Assembly (NCBI GenBank): GCA_023101885.1 | Contig: JALPQD010000088.1 | Span: forward strand, 4,623,501-4,687,500 | Direction: 5' to 3' | Source: Typhlomys cinereus | Lineage: Eukaryota; Chordata; Mammalia; Rodentia; Platacanthomyidae | DNA length: 64,000 nucleotides | Shown: positions 30,172 to 42,640 of the stretch, in pieces | Layout of the letters: the number at the start of each line of letters is the position of its first letter | Numbering within the stretch: position 1 is the stretch's first letter | Notes under the pieces: model-generated | Seen by the model: only the letters and a program-made list of their open reading frames with translations | Databases searched by the model: none | Told to the model about the DNA's origin: nothing | Position numbers and translations under genes: made by a program

Positions 30172-33100
30172 CCGCAATCCAACAATCTGCTGCCTGCAGG
30201 AAACCCATCTCACCACAAAAGATAGGCATGCTCTAAAAATAAAAGGCTGGTCCAAAATCTTGCAAGCTAATGGAACCAGGAAACAGACAGGGGTAGCCAT
30301 TATGCTTTCAGACAAAGTGGACTTCAAACCAAAGAAAATCATAAGAGACACAGATAGATACTACATTTTAGTCACAGGTACAATTCACCAGGAAGACTTC
30401 ACAATACTGAACATATATGTACCCAATATGGGCCCATCCACATTCATTAAGAAAACCCTACAGCGTCTAAAGCAAGAAATCAACCCCCAAACAATAATTC
30501 TCGGGGATTTCAACACCGCCCTCTCAACATGGGATAGATCAACAGGTCAAAAACTTAACAGAGACACTTTGGAGCTTAACCAAACCCTTACTGAAATGGG
30601 CCTTACAGATCTCTATCGAACTTTTCACCCACGCACCAAAGAATACACATTTTTCTCAGCAGCACACAGAACTTTCTCCAAAATAGATCACATATTGGAC
30701 CACAAAATGAATCTACACAAATACAAAAAAGTCGAAATTCTAGCCTGTGCCCTATCAGACCACCACGGCCTAAAGCTGGACATCCACAACAACACAACAA
30801 ACAAGAGAAAATACACTAACTCCTGGAAACTTAACAATATGATGCTGAATGAGAACTGGATTCAGGAAGAAATTAAAAAGGAAATTCAAGAGTTCCTGAA
30901 AGTGAACAAAAATGAAAATACAACTTACCAAAATCTCTGGGACACAATGAAAGCTATTCTAAGAGGTAAGTTCATAGCTCTTAATGCCTAAATCAGACAA
31001 TTGGAAACATCAGAAATAAATAATTTAACGATGCAGCTAAAGGCTTTGGAGAAACTTGAGCAATCTGATCCCAAAAGTAGTAGAAGAGAGGAGATTAGCA
31101 AAATAAGGAGAGAAATATCTGAAATCGAGACTAAGAAAACAATAGAAAAAATCAACCAGTCAAAAAGCTGGTTCTTTGAAAAAATCAATAAGATTGATAC
31201 ACCCCTAGCTAAACTAACCAAACGCAAGAGAGAAAACCCAAATTAACAAAATTAGAAATGAACATGGAGTTATCACTACGGATACCCAAGAAATCCAGAG
31301 AATTATAACATCATATTTCAAAAACGTGTACTCTGTGAAGTTTGACAACACAAAAGAGATGGATGAATTTCTAAGTAAACACAACCTACCTAAATTGAAT
31401 CAGGAAGTTGTGAATTATTTAAATAGTCCTATAACATACAAGGAAATTGAAGAAGTAATCTCGAATCTTCCCACCAAAAAATGTCCTGGGCCAGATGGAT
31501 TCAGCACAGAATTCTACCAGACATTTAAGGAGTTAATAACACCAATACTCCTTAAACTGTTCCATCAAATAGCAAAGGAAGGAACACTACCAAATTCCTT
31601 CTATGAAGCTAATATCGTCTTAATCCCCAAACCTAATAAAGATTCACTTAAAAAAGAAAACTATAGGCCGATCTCCCTGATGAACACAGACGCAAAGATT
31701 CTCAATAAAGTCTTAGCAAATCGGATTCAAAACCATATTAAAAAGATCATTCACGGGGACCAAGTAGGCTTCATCCCCGGCACACAAGGTTGGTTCAACA
31801 TACGCAAGTCAATAAATGTAATTCATCATGTAAACCAGTCCAAAGTCCAAGACCACATGATACTCTCGATAGATGCAGAAAAAGCTTTTGACAAGATCCA
31901 ACAGCCTTTTACGATCAAAACGCTAGAGACAGTAGGAATGGAAGGAACCTTTATCAATATAATAAAAGCTGTATACAACAAGCCCACAGCAAGGATTATG
32001 CTCAATGGGGAACAATTGGAAGCATTCCCACTTCGATCAGGAACTAGACAAGGCTGTCCACTCTCACCACTTCTATTCAATATTGTACTTGAAGTGTTAG
32101 CTGAAGCCATAAGACAAGAAAGGGACATAAGAGGGATTCAAATCAGCAAGGAAGAAGTCAAGCTATCCCTATTTGCAGATGACATGATCTTATACCTAAG
32201 TGATCCCAAAAACTCCACCAGGAAGCTCCTGGAACTAATTGAGAAGTTCAGCAGGGTGGCAGGATACAAAATAAATGTGCAAAAATCAGAGGCCTTCCTA
32301 TATGCCCAGAATGAAAGAAGTGAAAAAGCCTTGAGAGAAACAATCCCATTTACTATAGCCCCTAAAAAAATGAAATACCTTGCTATAAACCTAACTAAGG
32401 AGGTAAAAGACCTTTACAATTAAAACTTTAAAACCCTAAAGAAAGAAATAGCAGAAGACACCAGAAGGTGGAAAGACCTCCCATATTCCTGGATTGGCAG
32501 AATCAACATTGTAAAAATGACCATCCTACCAAAGGCAATATACAGATTCAATGCTATACCAATCAAAATCCCAAAGCAATTCTTTAAAGAAGTTGACCAA
32601 ATAATCTCAAAATTCATATGGAGGCACAAAAGACCCAGGATAGCAAAGACAATCCTGAGTAACTAAAACACTGCTGGAGGTATTACCATACCAAACCTTA
32701 GTTTATACTACAAATCCATAGTTATAAAAACTGCCTGGTACTGGCTCCAAAATAGACACACAGATCAGTGGATAAGGGTTGAAGACCCAGATATAAGCCC
32801 ACAAAAATACAGCCATTTGGTCTTTGACAAAGGGGCCCAAAGAATCCAATGGAAAAAGAACAGCGTCTTCAACAAATGGTGCTGGCAAAACTGGATCTCC
32901 ACATGCAGAAGATTAACGCTGGATCAATACTTGTCACCATGTACAAGACTTAATTCCAAATGGATCAAGGACCTTGATTTAAGGACAGAGACTTTAAAAA
33001 CCATAGTTGAAAGGATAGGGAACTCCCTCGAGCTGATTGGGCTAGGCCAACACTTCCTAAACAGACATCCAATGGCACAGTCACTGCTACCAATTCTCAA

Positions 33101-33900
33101 CAGTTGGGATCTTGTGAAATTAAAGAGCTTCTGTTCAGATAAAGAGATTGTAATGTGAGCTCAAAGGCAACCCACAGAATGGGAGAAAATCTTCACTAAC
33201 CACATATCTGACAGAGCTCTACTGTCCAGAGCGCACACAGAACTTAGAAAACTAAACTCCAAGGAAAACACTGGCCCAATTGAAAACTGGGCCCTGGAAC
33301 TTAAAAGAAACTTTACCAGGGATGAAATTAAAATGTCTAACAAATATCTTAAAAAATGCTCCACTTCCTTTGCCATCTGGGAAATGCAAATCAAAACTTC
33401 CCTGAGATATCATCTCACCCCAGTCAGGATGGCAAAAATCCACAATACAAACAAATGACAAATTCTGGAGAGGATGTGGAGAGAGGGGAACTCTCCTACA
33501 CTGTTGGTGGGAATGCAGGCTCGTACAGCCACTCTGGCGAGCCGTCTGGAGATTCTTAAAGAAATTAAAGTTTGAAATGCCATATGACCCTGCTATCCCA
33601 CTTTTGGGAATAACCCCCCAAGCAGCAGAGGTTCGCCTCGATAGCACAAGCTCGACCATGTTCATAGCAGCACTGTTTACAATGGCAAAGTCATGGAATC
33701 AACCTAAATGTCCAACAGTTGACGAGTGGATAAGGAAAAGGTGGTACATCTATACAATGGAGTACTACTCAGCCATCAAAAATGATAAATTACTGGAATT
33801 TGCTGGGAAATGGATGTCATTAGAAACAATTATATTAAGTGAAGTATCCCAAACCCAGAAAATTAAGTGCCGTATGTACTCCCTAATAGGTGGCTCCTAG
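30172..33900 (+). pseudogene. L1 ORF2 remnant
   Basis: Endonuclease and reverse transcriptase reading frame, 5'-truncated. An in-frame TAA ends the first piece at 30989-30991. The same frame resumes at 31001, then a frameshift falls between 31246 and 31326. The RT core is open from 31326 to 32423 with the FADD catalytic motif intact. Further stops follow, and another frame change near 33450 precedes the C-terminal piece (to 33900). Not able to make a full ORF2p. Confidence 0.9.
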
Positions 33901-34887
33901 TACCAAACTCACCCAGCCCACATTGAGACACTCAAAAGTAAACCTATGTAACACAGTAATTGCAAGGATTATGAACAAGAGAGATGGGGTAGGAGGGCCA
34001 CACCAGAAACAAGGAGAGAGGGGACCATGTTACAGCAGAGAAAATAGGCCTCCATAAAGGTCTGCAAGTAAGTAATGAGAAACCTGGTTAAGTTCACAGA
34101 TGTTCTTTCCTGATCACACCAGAAGGGGAGGGCATATAGTCTAGCAGATAAAAAGTAATCATTTTGCAAATGGGTGATGGACCCCTCCCTCACTGAGGTT
34201 TCCTACTCTTATTACATCTACCCTTGAATGTGCTATTATAACAAGACTCCAGTTTAATAGCTTTTTGTCTCTGCCCAGGGGGTGACATACAGTGCCCAGC
34301 AGGATGGAGTGAAGGGCATTGCAGGAGCAGCAAAACCGCAAAAGAAAACCAACAAACCACAATCCAGAACTTCAGAGACTCTATATCAATCACATAGAAC
34401 TAGGACAGCCTAATCTCTCCCCATCCTGGAGCTCAGGGACATTTGCGGAAGAGGGGGCGGTAAGATTGTAAGAGCAAAAGGATGGGAGGAGCAACGATTT
34501 GCAAGATTCTCAACAATAGTTGGGGCCAAAGCAATCATAATGGGACTTTGCATGCCCTGCGCAATGTCCAGTGCACTGTTGCCCTGATAAAGTCTAGCAT
34601 CTGTTAAGGGCACCGAGATCCCTGGAGGCAAGGGATTGACAGCCATAGTAGTGATCCTATGCTTAAGGGGAACAAGAGAAAGGGGTTATGGAAATGCCAC
34701 TGGGTCCTTATATGTCATCGGAGAGGAGGACCCAGTGGAGAGTTAGGCGTACACAATAAAGGACTCTCTGGGAATTGGGGGGGAGGCACTGGGGGATGGG
34801 GAAGGAAAGGAGGGGGAGGAGGGGGAGGGAGGGAACTGGTAAAAAAAATTTTTAAATGTATAATTAAATTTTTAATAAAAAAATTAA
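30172..34887 (+). mobile_element. L1, 5'-truncated, with most of ORF2
   Basis: Begins in the ORF2 endonuclease region and runs to the 3' end. Recognisable pieces are endonuclease ([25 protein letters not shown]), reverse transcriptase ([24 protein letters not shown] near 32160-32195) and C-terminal domain (33577-33900). Tail is of the ggtaaaaaaaatttttaaatg type. Its 3' end joins unit 3 DNA at 34888, where unit 4 is uninterrupted. No left-flank duplication is visible. Confidence 0.95.
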
Positions 34888-35639
34888 ACATTGAAATTCA
34901 CTGAATGGAAAGGGAAGTATATGTACACAGATTGTGCTCTTCGATTCCTAACAATTACATCATATCAAAGTCCTGTAGGTTTGCCACAGATAATTTCACA
35001 TTATTAAAAGAATTCCCATGATGTCCCTCAATCAACGAGTAGAGCTCAGTCACCATAGAAGTTTTTATCACCTAAACCTAAGGTTTGGAAAGAAGGAACT
35101 TGTGGTCTTCGGGGAGAATTTATTCCATAAGACCTCCATAACGGAATAATCCTTCCTGTTTACCCCTTATAACACATGAAGTCTCCACAGGCTTCCTATG
35201 AAAGGACTAGTCCCAAAACAAAAATCCCTTAGCCATTCCTTATTGGTATGATCCTTGTTGTCTGACATCAGCAATTAATTTCTCCCACAATGACATATTA
35301 GTAAGAGCCTACTGCCATCATCCATGAGGGAAATGAGAGTGCACTCAGGGGTGGTTACAATAAGCACTACTTACTGAGTATGAAAGTCAGCTTTCTTGTC
35401 ACATCAGCAATTCTCCAGGGAAGATGCTCTTGGGGATACATGCCTAATATTCCTTTTTATAGATGAGGATATGGAAGTTAAAAGACTCAAATCATTTATG
35501 AAGAAGAGAGGACAGCAGATACAAGTTCAGAGTGTATGTTATCAGACCTAAAGCCACTTTTGTGGGGGTTTTTTTTAATTTTTATTCCAGTTGGAGAATT
35601 TTGAACATTCATACTAAATACTACAGAAGAGTCGTGAAA

Positions 35640-35725
35640 TAAAGATAGTTCCCTCTTATCAGGACTAAATTTCTGTTTGTGTGTGAAGGTTCTGGGCCTG
35701 AACGTTGTACTCTTCATGGAGAAAG
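35640..35725 (+). promoter_or_regulatory. Candidate untranslated first exon, unit 3 (exon A)
   Basis: Paralogue of the unit 2 block, with the donor gtaagc kept at 35726. If spliced it would need the OR-C acceptor, which is damaged. The left boundary is arbitrary. Confidence 0.4.
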
Positions 35726-37313
35726 GTAAGCTTCTCCAACACCTGCAAAAGTCCAAAACAAAGGTATCTAGAAAAAATCCATGGAGGCAGATGTTTCTCT
35801 CTGGGATCATTGAGAAGTCAGAGAAATGCTTATGCATGTTTCATATGATCAGAAGTTATGGATGTCCAAATACTGTGGAGATCATGTGACAGAACAAAAG
35901 TATAAGAAAGAGTTATTTTCTTCTTTATTGAAAAGGAACATCTGTGATTTATAAACCTGCTATTTAAACTACTGCGATTTCAGATGTTTCTTTCCAGAAA
36001 ATGATGCTAATTATTTTAACTAAACCCAGGCTTCGTGAGCAGATCAAATAGTGGTATCAATATAAAAATATTATTAAAATTTGAAATACCATATGAACAA
36101 CTTTCAAAGAAGGAATATTAGTAAAAATAGAAAATCAAGCTTGGGAACAAGTTACAAAAAGCATAGAAATAGGAATTTACAAAAATTACACAATAAACAA
36201 GTAGCTCTGACAATGAACAGATCCAAACTCACACTTTAATTCCATCACTAGAGTTACTACTGGGTGTTGGAAACTCAGTTTCTTAGACATTTAAAGGAAC
36301 AATTGATGCTCAAGAATGTGAAGAGGTCAATTGTACATCCTCTTGTGAGACAGTAAAGGAATGTTCAGTTCCTAGTGGCAGAGTAGGAGAAAGAATGTAA
36401 TATTTATCTCTTTGTATATTTGCTTCAGTCTCTGACAGATCACAAAGACAGAGACTATGCTGTGTGTCTCTAGATGTCAAAAAAATTAGGCAAACTTCTT
36501 GCATACCATGGAGACACATACTTGTTCAAAGAATGAGAGAATGGACAGCTCAGCTCTAAGTGATTCGCTACTTTTTCACTTAAACATTTGTGTCATTCAG
36601 GCACTGCATACAGTTTGTTAACCAAATTACTATCATTAGCTGAGATTCAGCAAGACAGGCCATTTGCACAAAGTCTCACAAGATAGTGCATTTGTTTCAT
36701 TATCCACATGAGTTTTATGATAGAATTAATCAGTCAATCAGTTACCAATCAACTGAATGAATTACTGTCTTCAGGAACTTCACATTAAAAGTATACCCAA
36801 TGATATATTATTCATGCTCCAGCAAGTGCTCAGACACATGCCATTAAATGCAGCCCACATTAACTCAGTGGACCACACACAAACAGACATAAAAAATAGA
36901 AGTAAGACTGACCCAAGAAAGTAGGAGATAGAATTAATACTTAAGGTGTGAAAATGTCATAATTTCACTTGTATTTATATATGAAATCTAAAAGACTAAA
37001 ACCGGTTTTTAAAAAATGCAATATTTGTAGTTAAGAGCTAAGTGTTAGATTGAGATTGATTTATGTTTAGATCTCGCCTCTCTTACTTCAGTCCTCAGGA
37101 GATTTCAGCTTTAAGATCTAATTCAGAATAACTCAAATGATGTGTGAAGATTATCTCAGGTGAAATGGCCCAGGGTTCAATTTGTGATAAGATAGAGCAA
37201 ATCCTCAATAAATCATCTCCACAATAGGGTTAAGTTTAGGATTATGATTATGAGTAAGTCTAGTAAGTCCATTTTCCATAAATTTATAAACTATGACCAA
37301 CTTTTTCAAATTT
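35726..37313. other. Non-coding DNA of unit 3
   Basis: Homologous to units 2 and 4. No gene seen. Particularly close to unit 2 here. Confidence 0.6.
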
Positions 37314-37330
37314 AGAAGAATCTCTAGTAG

Positions 37331-37577
37331 AGGTGGCTCAGGGGTTAAGCCTCTGCCTTGCAGGCAGAAGGTCCTGAGTTCGGATCCTAGACCCCACGTA
37401 CAGACGCCAGGCAGAAGCGGGGCTGCCTGCGTTTCTGGTCCTGGTAGGGCGGAGCCTGTGAATCCCGCGCAGAGTAAACAAGGAGGAAGTGGAGGCGGTC
37501 CATGGTGGTTCCCGAATTCATCCGTGGTTCTACGAGCACACATGCACAATTGAATAAGTAATAAAAAAATTTAAAAA
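37331..37577 (+). mobile_element. tRNA-derived SINE, unit 3 specific
   Basis: tRNA-like head (aggtggctcaggggttaagc, then gttcggatcc), GC-rich body, and tail ending aataagtaataaaaaaattt. A perfect 17-bp target-site duplication (agaagaatctctagtag) lies at 37314-37330 and 37578-37594. Units 2 and 4 have the empty site, so it is younger than the duplication. Confidence 0.95.
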
Positions 37578-38182
37578 AGAAGAATCTCTAGTAGCATAGT
37601 TGTGTCCAGAAATGAAAGAGATTATTGACACTGGAGGACATCGGGAATTTTTGTATTCTTTGAAGAATATCTGAGTTGCGTATTAGGAAAAGAGAACACT
37701 TTTTCTCAAACAAGGAATTTCCTTAAGTTTTTTCTATACTAATTGTAAAGTGAACTAGTCCATAAGAAGTTTGCTACCCTGAAGCAAAGAATATTAAGAG
37801 ATCAACAAAAATATACAGGAAAATTTATATTTATTAATTTATTCTTATTGGGTTTTATTTTCTTTTTTCCTTCTGGGAAGGTAATGGACTAAAACACGAG
37901 ACATATATAGAAGGTATTTGGTTAAAAAAAAAAAAAAAAAAAAAACCTTGAAATGGTTCCCATAATGTTTCTTTTGTTCTGGAATTTGAGCAAATTGAAT
38001 GGGAAACTTTGATTCAACTAAATAATGCTTTTAAGGAGCCTAGGAGCTAATGGTGCTTTGGGTAATGTTCTCAGGACAATAAAAGACAGGCATGAACTCA
38101 CGTATCTATCCACATAATTCCTTTGCTAATTCATCCCTCACAGATACTCAGCATCATCTCCACATTGCCTGTTCGTAGTTTC

Positions 38183-38523
38183 TTCTTTCATCATAAACCT
38201 GAGAGTTCTATATCACCCCACTACCAACACATCTCTACCAACCTACCTGTTGCTTCTGCTCCTTCCCAACATTTGGAACCTTCCCACTCTCCCTCTGGGA
38301 CTTGCATAGTCCTCTATACAAGTTCCTCTGGAAATAGTCTTTACCTACTTGCTTGTTCTTTCATCATAAACCTGAGAGTTCTATATCACCCCACTACCAA
38401 CACATCGCTACCAACCTACCTGTTTGCTTCTGCTCCTTCCCAACATGTTGGACCTTCCCACGCTCCTCTGGACTTGCAGAGTCCTCTATACAAGTTCCTC
38501 TGGAAATAGTCTTTACCTACTTG
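38183..38523. repeat. Local tandem duplication, period 173 bp
   Basis: Two near-identical copies starting at 38183 and 38356 (both begin ttctttcatcataaacctga). Units 2 and 4 have one copy. Confidence 0.85.
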
Positions 38524-38976
38524 CTGTTCCTGAAGTCCACTTATGTCCCAGAAAGCAATGCATTACCTCAAACCATTTCCAGCAATAGTGATTTTTTTTC
38601 TGTCATATCACTCTTTTCACTAAAACTCATTCTTTTCACCTTGTGTCATAAGTCTATGTTGACTTTTATGTCCCTACTGTCTTTCCTTTGACAGTTTTAT
38701 TAAACTTGACAGGTTTAATATGAAATATGTATCTTATATATGTAAAACACTATATAGATGCACTACAGATGAATGGACTATATGAACTTGACTATATAGG
38801 TCAAAAAATATAATCATACCAAACCATCCTGCCCTTCTCTTCAGACTGACAGACTTAGTTGTTTGTGTAATACTTCCTAGATGACCAAAAGTAATGTGAA
38901 GCTTATCAGATCTGTTTTCTCCATTTGTCCCACTTACATTCCATTCTGCAAAGATATAAAAACTGCAGTCTTCATT

Positions 38977-38978
<2 letters not shown>

Positions 38979-39030
<52 letters not shown>
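38979..39030. repeat. (CT)n microsatellite, unit 3
   Basis: Same site as in units 2 and 4. Confidence 0.95.
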
Positions 39031-39032
<2 letters not shown>

Positions 39033-39967
39033 CATTGCCCTCATCTCTCTTGCTTGCGCCATTCTTTCTTTAATACATCAGGATATCCAGAAACATGTTG
39101 AAATAAATCCAAAATTTTACTTGTCATTATTGTTGACAATAATTGACAATATTATTATTGTTTGGTTGAAATATATAACTTTTTTTAAAATATCACAGTG
39201 GTCCCCTAAGTCATCCAGAACCTTTCATTCTTACCCCAGTCAACTCTATTACAGCAGATTAACCCAGTTCCACTTTCAAGATGAGACAGAATGCCATTTT
39301 TTGTTCAAATCATATCGTGTTTTCCAGTCTCACTCTGACTAAAACATTAAGAACCCAGAACAGTGGGTGAGTCCCCACTGATGTACTTTTCTCACAAACA
39401 CCACTGCCATATAAATTTCCTTCTCTCAGCCTCATATGCTCTTTCCCCAACACACCCAAGCATTATGCCTCTTCCACTCTTACAAGCTGATCTCTTTCCC
39501 AAGTAAGTGACACAACAGCAGTTCCCACACACAGGATGCTGAGGCAGGAGTACACATTCCAGAAAAGCCTGAGATAATTAGTTAAAGAAAAGCTGGATTT
39601 TATTTTAAACAATAGATCTTCCCATACTAACACATTAAAATCTGTATTTACTTACCTCTTTCCTTTCCTGTCCCTGCAAAACTTTGGAGACATTTCATTT
39701 ATATGTCATATTTGTTTTATTTGATGTCCTAGTCTTTCTCCAAAATTCAACTTTCATAAATATGTGTCACAGTCCTTTTTTTATGGTCTGTGGGGCTGTG
39801 TCATGGTGGCAATATCCACAAGGAAACTCAGTGAATAAAATTCACAATTATGGAAACTTATAATCATTGAGAATCAACTAACTTCTGGTTGATTTTAATA
39901 TGCTAAACCGTATAATTAAAATCTTAGAAAGGAAAAAAAATTTCAGATTTCATTTTTAATGATTCTT

Positions 39968-41858
39968 TTTTTATATACTTTTTTTATTATTTCCGCTCAT
40001 ACAAACTTAATAGATACACCAGTTCCCTCCCTCCCTTTTCCTCCTCTCCCAAACCCCCTGCTCCCCCTCCCCTCACCACTCTCTCCCCATCCCCCAGTGC
40101 CTCCCCCCCCCCAATTCCCAGAGAGTCCTTTATTGTGCATGCCTGACTCTCCTTTGGGCCCTCCTCTCCGATGACATACAAGGACCCAGTGGCCTTTCCC
40201 TGAATCCTTTCCTGTGTTCCCCTTAAGCATAGGAACACTACTGTGGCTGCCAATCCCTTGCCTCCAAGGATCTTGGTGCTTTTAGCAGATGCTAGACTTT
40301 GTAAGGTCAATAGTGTGTTGGACATTGCGCAGGGCATGCAAAGTCCAATTATGATTGCTTCGGCCCTAACTTGTGTGGAGTATCTTGCAAATCATTGCTC
40401 CTCCCATCCTTTTGCTCTTACAATCTTACCGCCCCCGCTTCCGCAAATGTCCCTGAGCTTCAGGATGGGGAGAGATTAAGCTGGCCTAGTTCTAGGTGGT
40501 TGATATAGAGTCTCTGAAGTTCTGGATTGTGGTTTGTTGATTTTCTTTTGCAGTTTTGCTGCTCCTGCAATGCCCTTCACTCCATCCTGCTGGGCACTGT
40601 ATGTCACCCCCTGGGCAGAGACAAAAAGCTGTTAAACTGGAGTCTTGTTATAAGAGCACATTCAAGGGTAGATGTAATAAAAGTAGGAAACCTCAGTGAG
40701 GAAGGGTCAATCACCCATGTGCAAAATGGTTACTTTTTATCTGCCAGACTATATGCCCTCCCCTTCTGGTGAAATCATACCCCCTCAGTTGTAAATGATC
40801 AGGAACAAACGTCTGTGAACTTAACCAGGTGTCACATTACTTACTTGCAGTCCTTGATGGAGGCCTATTTTCTCTGCTGTAACATGGTCCCCTCTCTCCT
40901 TGTTTCTGGTGTGGCCCTCCAACCCCATCCCTCCTGTTCATAATCCTTGCAATTACTGTATGTGTTACATAGATTTACCTTTGAGTATCTCAAGATGGGC
41001 TGGGTGAGTTTGGTACTAGAAGCTACCTATTAGGGAGTACATACGGCACTTAATTTTCTGGGTTTGGGATACTTCACTTAATATAATTGTTTCTAATGAC
41101 ATCCATTTCCGTGCAAATTCCAGTAATTCATCAACAGACATCCAATGGCACAGTCACTGCTACCAACTCTCAACAGCTGGGATCTTGCGAAATTAAAGAG
41201 CTTCTGTTCAGATAAAGAGATTGTAACACGAGCTCAAAGGCAACCCACAGAATGGGAGAAAATCAACACTAACCACATATCTGATAGAGCTCTACTATCC
41301 AGAGTACACAAAGAATTAGAAAACTAAACACCAAGGAAACAAATGGCCCAATTAAAAAATGGGCCCTGGAACTTAAAAGAAACTTTACCAGGGATGAAAT
41401 TAAAATGTCTAACAAATATCTGAAAAAATGCTCCACTTCTTTAGCCATCAGGGAAATGCAAATCAAAACTTCCCTGAGATATCATCTCACCCAGGTCAGG
41501 ATGGCAAAAATCCACAATACAAACAACACCAAATGCTGGAGAGGATGTGGAGAGAGGGGAACTCTCCTACATTGCTGGTGAGAATGCAGGCTCATACAGC
41601 CACTCTGGTGAGCCATCTGGAGATTCTTAAATAAATTAAAGATTGAAATGCCATATGACCCTGCTATTCCACTTTTGGGAATAACCCCCCATGCAGCAGA
41701 GGTTCACCTCGATAGCACAAGCACGACCATTTTCATAGCAGCACTGTTTACAATAGCAAAGTCATGGAATCAACTCAAATGTCCAACAGTTGACGAGTGG
41801 ATAAGGAAAAGGTGGTACATCTATACAATGGAGTACTACTCAACCATCAAAAATGATG
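39968..41858 (-). mobile_element. L1 with 5' inversion (twin priming)
   Basis: The left part (39968-41131) is a minus-strand L1 3' UTR and ORF2 end, starting with a poly-T tail. The right part (about 41132-41858) is plus-strand ORF2 sequence. The two parts meet in L1 coordinates at the same point (the gatgaattactgg segment), so almost nothing was lost. A 17-bp target-site duplication with one mismatch (cattttTaatgattctt / cattttAaatgattctt) lies at 39951-39967 and 41859-41875. Units 2 and 4 have the empty site. Confidence 0.93.
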
Positions 41859-41912
41859 CATTTTAAATGATTCTTGATTTAGGAAAATAAGTGAAGACTC
41901 CAAAATGGATAT

Positions 41913-42348
41913 CTTTTTTTTTCAATTTATATTTATTTTTCCCCTCTCATACAAGCTCAATAGGTACCCTGGTCTCCCCCCTCTATCCACACTTCCCCAG
42001 TCCTCCTTGCGCCCTCCCCCCTTTCCCTCTTCCTTTCACTCCCCTCCATCGTTTTCTCCCAATGCCTCCCCTTTCCCTCCCTCCCATTCCCTGAAGCATC
42101 CTTTTGTGTGAATGCCAATCTTCCCTTTGAGTCCTCCACTCCAGTGAGTTGTAAGGACTCAGTGGAATTCCCCAGTGCCCTTTAGTATAGGAACACTATT
42201 ATGACTGTTAATCCCTTGCCTCTAAACATCCTATTCCCTGTGATCCATGCTAGATTGTAGGGGGTCGTTGACATGTCAGTTATTGTGCAGGTCATGCAAA
42301 TCCGGTTATGGCTACTGCGGCCTTAACTTGTGTGGAGTACCTTGCATA
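41913..42348 (-). mobile_element. L1 3' end fragment, unit 3 specific
   Basis: Minus-strand L1 3' UTR starting with T-rich tail; an older-looking subfamily (ctctcatacaagctcaatag). A perfect 12-bp target-site duplication (caaaatggatat) lies at 41901-41912 and 42349-42360. It landed only about 40 bp from the previous L1. Confidence 0.93.
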
Positions 42349-42409
42349 CAAAATGGATATTTTTTAAGAAGGCTTTCTTTCTGCTTTTTTTTTTAATTTT
42401 TGTGTATGT

Positions 42410-42640
42410 ATATGTGTATCAGAGGGTACTTTGTGTCCCTGTGGAGGCACAAGGATGACTTCAGGAATCATCCTGGATTTCTTCTATCTGGGATTTCTCA
42501 GACTCTGCCCACCAGGGCCAGAAGTATAAACTGGAACCATTTCTGACTGAAATTTTTACATGGGACCTGGTATCTGAACTCAAGATCTTCTGCTTGCAAG
42601 GCAGAATTTTAAGCTCTGAGCCATGTTTCCAACCCGAAAG
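42410..42640 (-). mobile_element. B2/B3-like SINE upstream of OR-C
   Basis: Paralogue of the SINE at 292-505. Confidence 0.65.

Noticed and set aside
30260..32423. Intact reverse transcriptase as a possible new retroelement or domesticated gene
   Set aside because: The frames fit ordinary L1 ORF2, are 5'-truncated and carry stops and frameshifts.
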